Below, piece by piece: positions 8,945-16,239 of a stretch of 64,000 nucleotides of DNA; position 1 is the stretch's first letter, and every line of letters starts with the position of its first letter. The stretch is taken from contig NZ_CP120849.1 of NCBI RefSeq assembly GCF_029581355.1, positions 3,070,501-3,134,500 on the forward strand. Reading direction: 5' to 3'. The stretch is from Parabacteroides chongii (GTDB lineage: Bacteria; Bacteroidota; Bacteroidia; Bacteroidales; Tannerellaceae). The notes beneath the pieces were generated by a model. The model was not told the DNA's origin, did not search any database, and saw only the letters and a program-made list of their open reading frames with translations. A program made the translations under genes and the position numbers.

Positions 8945-10015
8945 ATGAAATTAAACATCGCAGTCCTTCCCGGCGACGGTATCGGTCCCGAGATTGTAGA
9001 ACAAGGCATGAAAGCCGTAAAAGCTATATGTGAGAAATATGGCCATGAATTAAGTTACAAACATGCTTTAGTAGGAGCCGTTGCCATCGATGAAACAGGC
9101 AACCCGTATCCGGACGAAACGCACGAACTCTGTATGCAGAGCGACGCCGTTTATTTTGGTGCGATCGGTTCTCCGAAATACGATAATAACCCGTCTGCCA
9201 AGGTTCGTCCCGAACAGGGATTGCTGGGTATGCGTAAGAAGCTGGGACTTTTTGCCAATATCCGTCCGGTGACGACATTCCCTTCGTTATTGCATAAGTC
9301 GCCACTTCGTGCCGAATTGATCGAAGGAGCAGACTTTATGTGTATCCGCGAATTGACAGGAGGTATGTATTTCGGTCGTCCGCAAGGTAGAAGCGAAGAT
9401 GGCAACACGGCTTACGATACTTGTGTTTATACCCGCGAGGAGATCGAACGTATCGTTCGCCTGGCTTACCAGTATGCACAAAAACGCCGCAAGAAAGTAA
9501 CCGTTGTCGATAAGGCGAACGTATTGGCAACTTCCCGCCTATGGCGTCAGGTTGCACAGGAAATTGAAAAAGAATATCCGGATGTGGAAACCGAATATAT
9601 GTTCGTGGACAATGCGGCGATGCGCCTGGTTCAGTGGCCGAAGAGCTTCGATGTGATGGTGACGGAAAACATGTTCGGTGATATCCTGACAGATGAAGCG
9701 TCTGTGATTACAGGTTCACTCGGAATGTTGCCTTCGGCCTCTATCGGTGTACATACTTCTGTATTCGAACCGATCCACGGTTCTTATCCGCAAGCTGCCG
9801 GAAAGAATATCGCAAACCCGTTGGCTACTATCCTGAGTGCCGCCCTGATGTTCGAATATGCTTTCAACCTGATGGAAGAAGGTGCTTTGATCCGTGAAGC
9901 TGTTGCCGCCTCTATGGAAGCAAACGTGGTAACGGAAGATATCGCAGAAAACGGTAAAGCCTATAAGACAAGTGAAGTAGGGGATTGGATTGCTGACTAT
10001 ATCGCCAGGAAATAA
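8945..10015 (+). CDS. leuB: 3-isopropylmalate dehydrogenase
   Basis: NAD-dependent oxidative decarboxylation of 3-isopropylmalate to 2-oxoisocaproate. The start chosen is ATG 8945, giving 356 aa beginning '[17 protein letters not shown]', the usual N-terminus; an upstream in-frame start at 8873 would overlap mgsA by 56 nt and add residues foreign to the family. Visible motifs are 'GAIGSPKYD', '[14 protein letters not shown]'-like '[14 protein letters not shown]', '[10 protein letters not shown]', 'VDKANVL', and '[27 protein letters not shown]'. Last gene of the operon. Confidence 0.97.
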   Translation: MKLNIAVLPGDGIGPEIVEQGMKAVKAICEKYGHELSYKHALVGAVAIDETGNPYPDETHELCMQSDAVYFGAIGSPKYDNNPSAKVRPEQGLLGMRKKLGLFANIRPVTTFPSLLHKSPLRAELIEGADFMCIRELTGGMYFGRPQGRSEDGNTAYDTCVYTREEIERIVRLAYQYAQKRRKKVTVVDKANVLATSRLWRQVAQEIEKEYPDVETEYMFVDNAAMRLVQWPKSFDVMVTENMFGDILTDEASVITGSLGMLPSASIGVHTSVFEPIHGSYPQAAGKNIANPLATILSAALMFEYAFNLMEEGALIREAVAASMEANVVTEDIAENGKAYKTSEVGDWIADYIARK

Positions 10016-10117
10016 CTGATTACAACATCCGGTGGGGCAAAACATCTTTCGTTCCATCGGATGTTTCGTTTGGTATGCTTTTATTGCTCCAGGTTTCAGT
10101 TACCTTATGCCGCATCT

Positions 10118-10396
10118 TTATTTATCTCCATAATGATTTTTTGCTGAAACAACTGTAACAGTTATTTTTTCTTCTTCTATGGTATAGATCAAACGATTAA
10201 ATTTGTCAATCCTTCTGCTCCAAAAACCGGACAGATTACCTTTTAGAGCTTCAACCTGTCCCGTTCCTGTGGTGGGGTGTTCTCTTAATTCTAGGAGCAA
10301 TCTTTCAATTTTGGTTATTACAGCCTTATTCCCTGATTTTTTTAGTTCAGCTATGTCTTGTATGGCTTTTGGTTCAAATGCGATAATATATGCCAT
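10118..10396 (-). CDS. yoeB: YoeB/Txe-type mRNA interferase toxin
   Basis: A 92-aa RelE-superfamily toxin that would cleave ribosome-bound mRNA. The segment 'ALKGNLSGFWSRRIDKFNRLIYTI' is nearly the YoeB signature, and the C-terminal 'SAKNHYGDK' supplies the conserved His-Tyr pair. It begins one nucleotide after the stop codon of the upstream antitoxin gene (TGA A ATG), the tight coupling typical of toxin-antitoxin operons. Both genes are convergent with leuB. Confidence 0.9.
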   Translation of the reverse strand: MAYIIAFEPKAIQDIAELKKSGNKAVITKIERLLLELREHPTTGTGQVEALKGNLSGFWSRRIDKFNRLIYTIEEEKITVTVVSAKNHYGDK

Positions 10397-10397
10397 T

Positions 10398-10715
10398 TCA
10401 TAGACTGTTTATGAAGTTTGTAATATCTTCTGTAGATTGTAAAACTACGGTAGATTTAACTTTTCCCTCTTTGTGCGCTTTTACCCGTTTTTCCACTTCG
10501 GCCATATTCTCAGGATCATCAAACCACGGGTCACCGCTTGGACTCGGATTGGTTGAAACTTCTACACTCAGGGAATTTGCTTTGGTTTCCAAAATGTTTT
10601 CTATGAAAGCCTTTACGCTTTTACCCTGTGAAGCAGCCATAATGGACAGCTTTTTCAAAGTGTCCACAGATAAATCTATATTTTTCCTTTTCTTTTCAAT
10701 TGCCATTGTTGCCAT
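10398..10715 (-). CDS. antitoxin partner of the YoeB-type toxin
   Basis: A 105-aa protein starting at ATG 10715 (a second ATG at 10706 is also possible; an upstream TTG at 10736 would add seven residues and is less likely). The N-terminal half, 'KKRKNIDLSVDTLKKLSIMAASQGKSVKAFIENIL', looks like a ribbon-helix-helix DNA-binding domain. The C-terminal acidic 'SPSGDPWFDDPENMAEVEKRV' looks like a toxin-wrapping tail. It is not the usual YefM/Phd type partner of YoeB, so it is a RHH-type antitoxin by inference. A promoter with an inverted repeat, suitable for autoregulation, lies just upstream. Confidence 0.8.
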   Translation of the reverse strand: MATMAIEKKRKNIDLSVDTLKKLSIMAASQGKSVKAFIENILETKANSLSVEVSTNPSPSGDPWFDDPENMAEVEKRVKAHKEGKVKSTVVLQSTEDITNFINSL

Positions 10716-10733
10716 AATCTTTCGTATTTTCCA

Positions 10734-10771
10734 CAAAGGTATAAAATATACATCATATACACAATGTATAT
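10734..10771 (-). promoter_or_regulatory. toxin-antitoxin promoter with palindromic operator
   Basis: On the minus strand TACCTTTG (10741-10734) is preceded by 20 nt and a TTG, matching the Bacteroides consensus. The TTG is the centre of a perfect inverted repeat, ATATACA-N3-TGTATAT (10755-10771), and further TGTATA copies lie in the spacer. The position over the -33 box fits autorepression by the RHH antitoxin. Confidence 0.68.
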
Positions 10772-10830
10772 ATGCCGGGTGGCTGAATATATCGTGAAGA
10801 TATAGGTCGTAACCAATTGAAGCTGATATA

Positions 10831-10881
10831 AAAAGCCGGAATTAAGGAATGCAGGTTACGCGTTCTTTAATTCCGGCTTTT
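10831..10881 (-). terminator. long hairpin terminator after the 44-aa ORF
   Basis: AAAGCCGGAATTAAGGAA and TTCTTTAATTCCGGCTTT form a long, nearly perfect stem with a T-run on the minus strand. It ends leftward transcription through the small ORF at 10900-11034 and supports that ORF being part of a real transcript. Confidence 0.75.
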
Positions 10882-10899
10882 GACTTTTCCGGGCGATGA

Positions 10900-11034
10900 T
10901 CATTCAATCACCGGCCTGTCGTCTTCCCTTTCTTCTCCGGGAAGATATGCAGTTTCAGCACTGACTTGTTGGAGGAAGCCAAAGTCTTCTTCGGTGTGGA
11001 GTTGTTTTACATTAAGCGTGTTTATTTTCTTCAT
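10900..11034 (-). CDS. 44-aa ORF, possible remnant of a larger Bacteroidetes family
   Basis: ATG at 11034 opens a 44-codon frame starting MKKINTLNVKQLHTEEDFGF and ending in acidic 'GEEREDDRPVIE'. The start resembles the N-terminus of a larger Bacteroidetes protein family that I only tentatively connect with DUF6261, so it may be an internally deleted remnant; it could also be a genuine small protein. It is followed 19 nt later by a strong terminator, and a minus-strand promoter lies about 440 nt upstream inside the palindromic element. No function can be assigned. Confidence 0.45.
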   Translation of the reverse strand: MKKINTLNVKQLHTEEDFGFLQQVSAETAYLPGEEREDDRPVIE

Positions 11035-11327
11035 GATATTGGTTTGTCTGCGTTACACCTTTAGCAAGCCAATTACTTTCTACTATAAACAGGCTCTTAG
11101 TAAAACGGCATTTAACCGTTCATCGTTCACCTTTTGTGTGATTTCCTTTGATAATTAAAGGATGATGGGTGAATGGTCGGGGTGAACGGTTTCGTAAAAA
11201 GGTGAACGGTTGGCATAAACCATTCACCTCTGCCTTTTTAAGGCTCTTTATGTTTAGCATGTATGTTATTGATCACTACGTGGAAAGTCCGGACTGACTA
11301 AGCCGGATGTCATAATCTTTTAGCTTA

Positions 11328-11415
11328 GCGACCTCCGTCGTTAAGCTTGTTGAGCGACGGCGCAAACCTTAACGACCTTGGTCGCAAAGCTTGACGATGG
11401 TGGTGTAAGGATTTG
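11328..11415. repeat. 22-nt periodic array A (four units)
   Basis: Four consecutive 22-nt units start at 11328, 11350, 11372 and 11394, with a weak fifth before them at 11306. Units 1 and 3 are closest, sharing CGACCT near the start, GTCG in the middle and AAGCTTG at the end. Unit 3 contains the dyad CGACCTTGGTCG. There are no spacers, so this is not a CRISPR array. Confidence 0.65.
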
Positions 11416-11472
11416 TAAGTCGTAACTACCGGGTTAGTTGGTAGTAGGTTTGATGCTAAAAGATACCGTGTG

Positions 11473-11504
11473 CAAAGATAGTTTTGGGCTGCCGGATAGG
11501 ACAA
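11473..11504 (-). promoter_or_regulatory. minus-strand promoter inside the palindromic element
   Basis: TATCTTTG (11480-11473) preceded by 21 nt and TTG (11504-11502). Transcription would run leftward across array A, the left arm and the 44-aa ORF to the terminator at 10881-10831, giving an RNA of about 630 nt that is mostly untranslated. Confidence 0.6.
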
Positions 11505-11791
11505 CTATTTTATAAGAAGGTGAACGGTTTAGAGGCAACCGTTCACCCTTTTACGAAACCGTTCACCCAACTGTTCACCTGTAAGCCGTCAATAATCAAG
11601 GGGCGACTGTAAAAGGTGAATGGTTGAAAGGTATATTGCTCAAATTTGCTAGTATGGGATAATTATAGCAACCAGGAGCCCCGTCGGGGCGAGCCGGTGT
11701 TGAAGGAGTACACCCCTCTTCAAATATCGTTTAAAGAGGGGGGGGAAACTTTAGTGATAAATTCAAAACAGTTTCTTAAGAAACGGTTTGT

Positions 11792-12613
11792 TTATTTCGT
11801 CATCTTCATCAACTCGTCGACAACAGCCTGGTCGTATCCCATTTCCTGCGCTTTCAGGAAATCCTGTGCGGCAGATTCCTTTTCGTATTGGGCGAGCTTC
11901 ACTTTGCCGCGCAATATATATAAGGAAGCACTAGGCGTACTTTCTACAAAAACCTTGTTGATATCCGCCATAGCGCGGGCATTCTTACCCATCATAAAGT
12001 AAACGTCGGCACGGCCTTCGTACAAAACCCAGTCGCGCGGCATCTGGCTGATCAGGTAATTGAAAATCTTTTCGCTTTCTTCGTAGTTGCCACGCATCTT
12101 TTCGAGGATGGCATGTCCCAAACGGGCGCGTACCGACTTTTCGTTGATCTCCATGATCTTGTCGAAATCCTGTTCCGCCCACATATAGTTCTTTTTTTGG
12201 ATATAGATCAGTCCGCGGCAGTAAAGAGCCTCTTCGTTTGTCGGTTCAACGATCAGCAACGCATTGTAGTCGTTCAGTGCTTTCTCCGTTTCACCCAGTT
12301 CGGAATAGAGGGAAGCCCGGTTTTCCAGGATCGTCGGGTTGTTGGGGCGCCCGCTAAGTGCAGCCGTATAAGACAGCAGGGCATCTTCCAGTTTCCCCTG
12401 GCGGCGTTGTATGCTGCCCAGGTTGGTAAGCAACGCATAATTCATCGGGTTACCCGGCTCCTTGCGCATGGCTGACCGCAAACTTTCTTCGGCCGACACC
12501 AGGTCTTTCTTTTCCAGGAAATCGTAACTTTTGTCGATCAATTCTTCATATGACTGAGCGAAAATAGGGGCTGTTGCCAGCATGAAAGTGATGAATATCA
12601 GTAGTAATCTCAT
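11792..12613 (-). CDS. exported tetratricopeptide-repeat protein
   Basis: A 273-aa protein with a cleavable Sec signal (about 1-19, ending 'PIFAQ') followed by about seven TPR units from residue 20 to the end. Recognisable repeats include 'ALLSYTAALSGRPNNPTILENRASLYSELGETEKALNDYNALL' and 'EEALYCRGLIYIQKKNYMWAEQDFDKIM'. It is probably a periplasmic scaffold protein; no enzymatic domain is present. A -7 box TAGCTTTG lies at 12652-12645 on the minus strand, but no good -33 box is seen. Confidence 0.85.
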   Translation of the reverse strand: MRLLLIFITFMLATAPIFAQSYEELIDKSYDFLEKKDLVSAEESLRSAMRKEPGNPMNYALLTNLGSIQRRQGKLEDALLSYTAALSGRPNNPTILENRASLYSELGETEKALNDYNALLIVEPTNEEALYCRGLIYIQKKNYMWAEQDFDKIMEINEKSVRARLGHAILEKMRGNYEESEKIFNYLISQMPRDWVLYEGRADVYFMMGKNARAMADINKVFVESTPSASLYILRGKVKLAQYEKESAAQDFLKAQEMGYDQAVVDELMKMTK

Positions 12614-12772
12614 TCTGTTGTTTTTATCTGTTATTTGATCGCCGCAAAGCTACGCAAATATCTTCTTTCGCCGACGGATTAAAAAAACTTTATACCTTTG
12701 CCACACTTTATAATACTTTTAGCGGCTTTGGTTGTTATAAGATAAAAGTGTTTAACTTAAAATGATAGATTT

Positions 12773-13615
12773 ATGATATTATTAGATGTGTTGGCTTCCA
12801 GTCCGCGACTGGAAAAAATGATCAATTCCCTGGTCGAGCAGGGGAGCCATTTAGGCTGGACGATTATTAAGGCGATCCTTGTATTTATTGTGGGACGGTT
12901 CGTTATCCAAATGATTAACAAGCTGGTTCGCCGTATATTGACAAAGCGTGATTTTGATCCTTCGGTGAAAACATTTGTGGGAAGTCTGGTGAATGTCACT
13001 TTGATGATCCTGTTGATCATCTCCGTTGTGGGAGCACTGGGCGTACAGACCACATCGTTTGCAGCATTGCTTGCCTCTGCCGGTGTGGCTGTCGGTATGG
13101 CATTGAGCGGAAACCTGTCGAACTTCGCCGGTGGTTTGATCATCCTGTTGTTCAAGCCTTATAAAGTAGGCGACTATATCGAGTCGCAGGGTGTCGGTGG
13201 TACGGTACGGGAAATTCAGATATTCCATACTATCCTGCTTACGGCTGACAATAAAAATATTTATATCCCGAACGGTTCCCTGAGCAGCGGAGTCGTTACG
13301 AATATCGGGAGAGAACCGACACGCCGTGTGGAGTGGACGTTCGGTGTGGAATACGGCAGCGATTATGAACATGTGAAAAGAGTCATTGAATCCGTTTTGG
13401 CACAGGATGCACGCATTCTGAATGAACCGGCTCCTTTCATTGCCCTGAGTGCTTTGGCAGACAGCAGTGTCAATGTAGTCGTTCGTGCATGGGTGAAAAG
13501 TCCGGACTACTGGGGCGTTTACTTCGATACGAATAAGGCTATCTATGCCACATTCAATGCCCAGGGGATTGGATTCCCGTTCCCGCAACTTACGGTGCAT
13601 CAGGCTAAAGACTGA
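12773..13615 (+). CDS. mscS: small-conductance mechanosensitive channel
   Basis: A 280-aa MscS-type inner-membrane channel that opens on hypo-osmotic shock. Transmembrane segments lie near residues 25-50, 65-90 and 95-125. The pore helix reads 'ASAGVAVGMALSGNLSNFAGGLIILLFKPYKVGDYIE', with the usual alternating Ala/Gly pattern, followed by the cytoplasmic beta domain 'TADNKNIYIPNGSLSSGVVTNIGREPTRRVEW'. Length is close to E. coli MscS (286 aa). A -7-like TACCTTTG lies at 12693-12700 with a poor -33. Divergent from the TPR gene. Confidence 0.95.
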   Translation: MILLDVLASSPRLEKMINSLVEQGSHLGWTIIKAILVFIVGRFVIQMINKLVRRILTKRDFDPSVKTFVGSLVNVTLMILLIISVVGALGVQTTSFAALLASAGVAVGMALSGNLSNFAGGLIILLFKPYKVGDYIESQGVGGTVREIQIFHTILLTADNKNIYIPNGSLSSGVVTNIGREPTRRVEWTFGVEYGSDYEHVKRVIESVLAQDARILNEPAPFIALSALADSSVNVVVRAWVKSPDYWGVYFDTNKAIYATFNAQGIGFPFPQLTVHQAKD

Positions 13616-13816
13616 TTTTGTCCTTAAAATAAATCTTTTTGTTCAATAACTGACAGGGTTCGTCTGCCGGATGATAAACAGTTAAAAAGTTGGATAAAAA
13701 GATTTATCTTTGTCTATCAATTTGAAAAAAAGAAACAACAGAGAATGTTTTTAAGGTAAAAATAGTAAGAACTTTATTTCATTACTTTAGTATTAATTTA
13801 TTGATTATAAACAATG

Positions 13817-13849
13817 AAAAAGGCTCGTCGTTAATGGCGAGCCTTTTTT
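13817..13849. terminator. hairpin terminator, possibly bidirectional
   Basis: A stem of AAAAAGGCTCG with CGAGCCTTTTTT lies just beyond the relA stop codon and has T-runs on both strands. It ends relA transcription (minus). On the plus strand it would end any transcript from the -7 box at 13705-13712. Confidence 0.8.
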
Positions 13850-13850
13850 C

Positions 13851-16064
13851 TTATGAATTGAGACGGTCTACCGTCTTGACACCTTTTACAGCCTTGATCT
13901 TTTTGACCAGCTGGTTCAGTGAATTGGTATCCCTGACGAGTACCGCGAAATTTCCCTGGAATATCCCGTCCACCGAATCGATATTCAAGGAGCGAAGCGT
14001 CACGTTGCTTTCTTTCCCGATAACGGACGTAATATTGGTAACGATCGTAATATCGTCGCGCCCGATCACCCGCAGGGTAACGACATAGCCGTTATCTCCC
14101 TTTCCGCTCCATTTGGCACGGATGATGCGGTAACCGAAGCGGCTGAACATCTCCTGTGCGTTCGGACAATCCAGACGGTGTATCTTGATTCCTTGCGTGG
14201 ATACGAAACCGAACACATCGTCTCCGTAGATCGGGTTACAGCATTTCGCCAGTTTATATTCTATACCGGTCAGGTTTTTATCGATAACGAGCACGTCCTT
14301 GTTGGTAGAGATTTCTTCTACTTCGGTCGTCGTGATATATTCCCCCGCACTGCGTACTTCCGAGCGCTCGTTGGCTTCGGTCTCTTTCCGGACATATTCC
14401 TGATATTCGTCGATTACGTTGTTCGGGTCGAGACGCTCTTCCGCCAGCTCTATGTAGAAGTCGGTAACGGTTTTGAATCCTTTCTTTTTGATGTAACGCA
14501 TCAGGTGCGCTTCCTCCATCTCGATCTTCCGGTTTTTGAAGCGGCGCTGGAGCATCTCTTTGGCAAAGTCGACAGCCTTTGCCGTCTCTTCGCGCAATGC
14601 CTGCTTGATCTTTACACGGGCCTTGGAAGTAACGACAATATTCAGCCAGTCACGCTTGGGGCTCTGCGAAGGAGAGGTGACGATCGAAACCGTGTCTCCG
14701 TTATGAAGTACATATTTAATAGGTACGTTCTTCTCGTTTACTTTGGCCGACACGCATTTGCTGCCCAGCTTCGAGTGGATGGCAAAGGCAAAGTCGAGCA
14801 CAGTAGCTCCTTTGGCTAGTTTGATCAGTTCGCCGGTAGGGGTGAAGACATATATCTCATCTTTATACAGGTCCATCTTGAAGTCCTGCATCAGGTCCAT
14901 CGGATTCTTTTCCTTCTCTTCGAGGGCGGCACGGACGGTATTCAGAAATTCGTCCAGTCCGCTTTCTGCCTTTACGCCTTTGTATTTCCAGTGGGCGGCA
15001 AGACCGCGTTCGGCTATCTCGTCCATCCGGCGGGTACGGATCTGCACTTCTACCCATTTGTTCTGCGGCCCCATGACCGTGATATGCAGACTCTCGTATC
15101 CGTTCGTTTTCGGAATGGATATCCAGTCTTTCATACGGTTGGGATTCGGCTGGTACATATCGGTGATGATCGAGTAGACCTGCCAGCATTCCGAGCGTTC
15201 TTTTTCCAGCGGCGTATCCAGTACGACACGGATGGCGAACAAGTCGTATATGCCTTCGAACTCGATCTTCTGCTTCTTCAGCTTATTATTAATGGAATGG
15301 ATCGACTTGGTACGTCCTTTGATATCGAAATGCAGCCCGGCTTCCTTCAGCTTCTTTTCGATAGGCGCAATAAATTGGGCGATATAAAGGTCGCGCGAAC
15401 GTTTTGTCTCGTTCAGCTTCCGCTTGATGAAATCATATTGTTTTCGGTCAGTATATTTCAAGGACAAGTCTTCCAGTTCGCTCTTGATCTTATACAAACC
15501 GAGCCGGTGGGCGAGCGGTGCATACAGGTAAGAGGCTTCCGTCGCCAACCGCAGGCGGTCGTCTTCCTTCAGTTGTTTACCCAGGCGCATCAGACAGAGA
15601 CGGTCGGCAATCATGATCAGGATGACTCTTACATCTTCTGCGAACGAGAAGAGCAGATGGTGGAAGTTTTCGGAATTGACAGCCGTATTGCGTGCATAGA
15701 GGTCGGACGTTTTCAGCAGGCGGTGGATGATCAGGGTTACGTCTGCGTCGAATGTCTTTTCCACCTCTTCCATGGTGATCGCTTTTTTCAGAACCGGACG
15801 ATAGAGCAGGAGGGCAATGACGGAAGTCCGTTTCAAGCCGATTTCCGTGGTAGCTATCAGAGCGGTGTTTATATTACGGATCAGTCCGTTGATGCCATTC
15901 TTGTCTCTCCCGTAACAGTCGAGTGCGACAACGCGTTGCATCAATTCTCTCATTTTCCGTATGTCCTCTTTCTGCAAAAAGGAGTAGAGGCTGCGTACTA
16001 ATTGTCTGTATTTCGAAAAGAAATCTTTTCTCTCTTCTTCTGTAAAGAAAGGTTGTATATCCAT
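13851..16064 (-). CDS. relA: RSH-family (p)ppGpp synthetase with degenerate hydrolase domain
   Basis: A 737-aa RelA/SpoT homologue that makes the stringent-response alarmone. Layout: N-terminal HD-like region (about 40-195), synthetase domain (about 235-360) with 'GRTKSIHSINNK', 'RMKDWISIPKTNGYESLHITV' and 'VQIRTRRMDEIAERGLAAHWKYKG', TGS domain (about 395-460), conserved-cysteine segment 'LAKCCNPIYGDDVFGF', and a C-terminal ACT domain. In the hydrolase region the place of the usual 'ALLHDxxED' reads 'ALLLYRPVLK' (residues 84-93), so the metal-binding His-Asp and the Glu-Asp pair are missing, although 'IADRLCLMR' survives. By inference it is a synthetase-only enzyme. The synthetase has RxKD rather than the ExDD of E. 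coli RelA. Confidence 0.92.
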   Translation of the reverse strand: MDIQPFFTEEERKDFFSKYRQLVRSLYSFLQKEDIRKMRELMQRVVALDCYGRDKNGINGLIRNINTALIATTEIGLKRTSVIALLLYRPVLKKAITMEEVEKTFDADVTLIIHRLLKTSDLYARNTAVNSENFHHLLFSFAEDVRVILIMIADRLCLMRLGKQLKEDDRLRLATEASYLYAPLAHRLGLYKIKSELEDLSLKYTDRKQYDFIKRKLNETKRSRDLYIAQFIAPIEKKLKEAGLHFDIKGRTKSIHSINNKLKKQKIEFEGIYDLFAIRVVLDTPLEKERSECWQVYSIITDMYQPNPNRMKDWISIPKTNGYESLHITVMGPQNKWVEVQIRTRRMDEIAERGLAAHWKYKGVKAESGLDEFLNTVRAALEEKEKNPMDLMQDFKMDLYKDEIYVFTPTGELIKLAKGATVLDFAFAIHSKLGSKCVSAKVNEKNVPIKYVLHNGDTVSIVTSPSQSPKRDWLNIVVTSKARVKIKQALREETAKAVDFAKEMLQRRFKNRKIEMEEAHLMRYIKKKGFKTVTDFYIELAEERLDPNNVIDEYQEYVRKETEANERSEVRSAGEYITTTEVEEISTNKDVLVIDKNLTGIEYKLAKCCNPIYGDDVFGFVSTQGIKIHRLDCPNAQEMFSRFGYRIIRAKWSGKGDNGYVVTLRVIGRDDITIVTNITSVIGKESNVTLRSLNIDSVDGIFQGNFAVLVRDTNSLNQLVKKIKAVKGVKTVDRLNS

Positions 16065-16239
16065 AGTTGCGTCTTCTTTTTACTGCCCATTTTAGGACAG
16101 GCCGTAAAACTTACCGTAAAAGTATCTTTTTTCTTGGAATATCAATACGATTCTAATGGTATTTTTATACATTTGCGAGAAGCATACGCAGAAAGTGCTA
16201 TGTTACAAGACAAAGAATACTAATTTTAAAAGATATACT

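Larger units (their letters stand above)
11114..11631. repeat. 518-bp palindromic element with roughly 115-bp imperfect inverted arms
   Basis: The arms 11114-11231 and 11516-11631 are inverted copies of each other. The best part, 11180-11211 versus 11537-11568, matches at 31 of 32 positions, and similarity continues in both directions. Each arm has several GGTGAACGGTT-type motifs in both orientations, two of them 20 nt apart. The interior holds the 22-nt array at 11328-11415 and a minus-strand promoter at 11473-11504. No convincing ORF lies inside. This accounts for most of the gene-free stretch 11035-11791; the rest (11632-11791) holds only short GC-rich or T-rich hairpins near 11679, 11710 and 11770. 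Confidence 0.7.

Noticed and set aside
10880..11158. 92-aa plus-strand ORF
   Set aside because: Serine/phenylalanine-rich and antisense to the 44-codon minus-strand ORF, which has a better start and a terminator.
11328..11415. CRISPR array
   Set aside because: The repeats are contiguous 22-nt units without spacers, diverge from each other, and no cas genes are present. The same applies to arrays B and C.
14991..16001. 336-aa open frame opposite the RSH gene
   Set aside because: Antisense to a fully conserved synthetase domain; it has no recognisable motif and no start-site signals.
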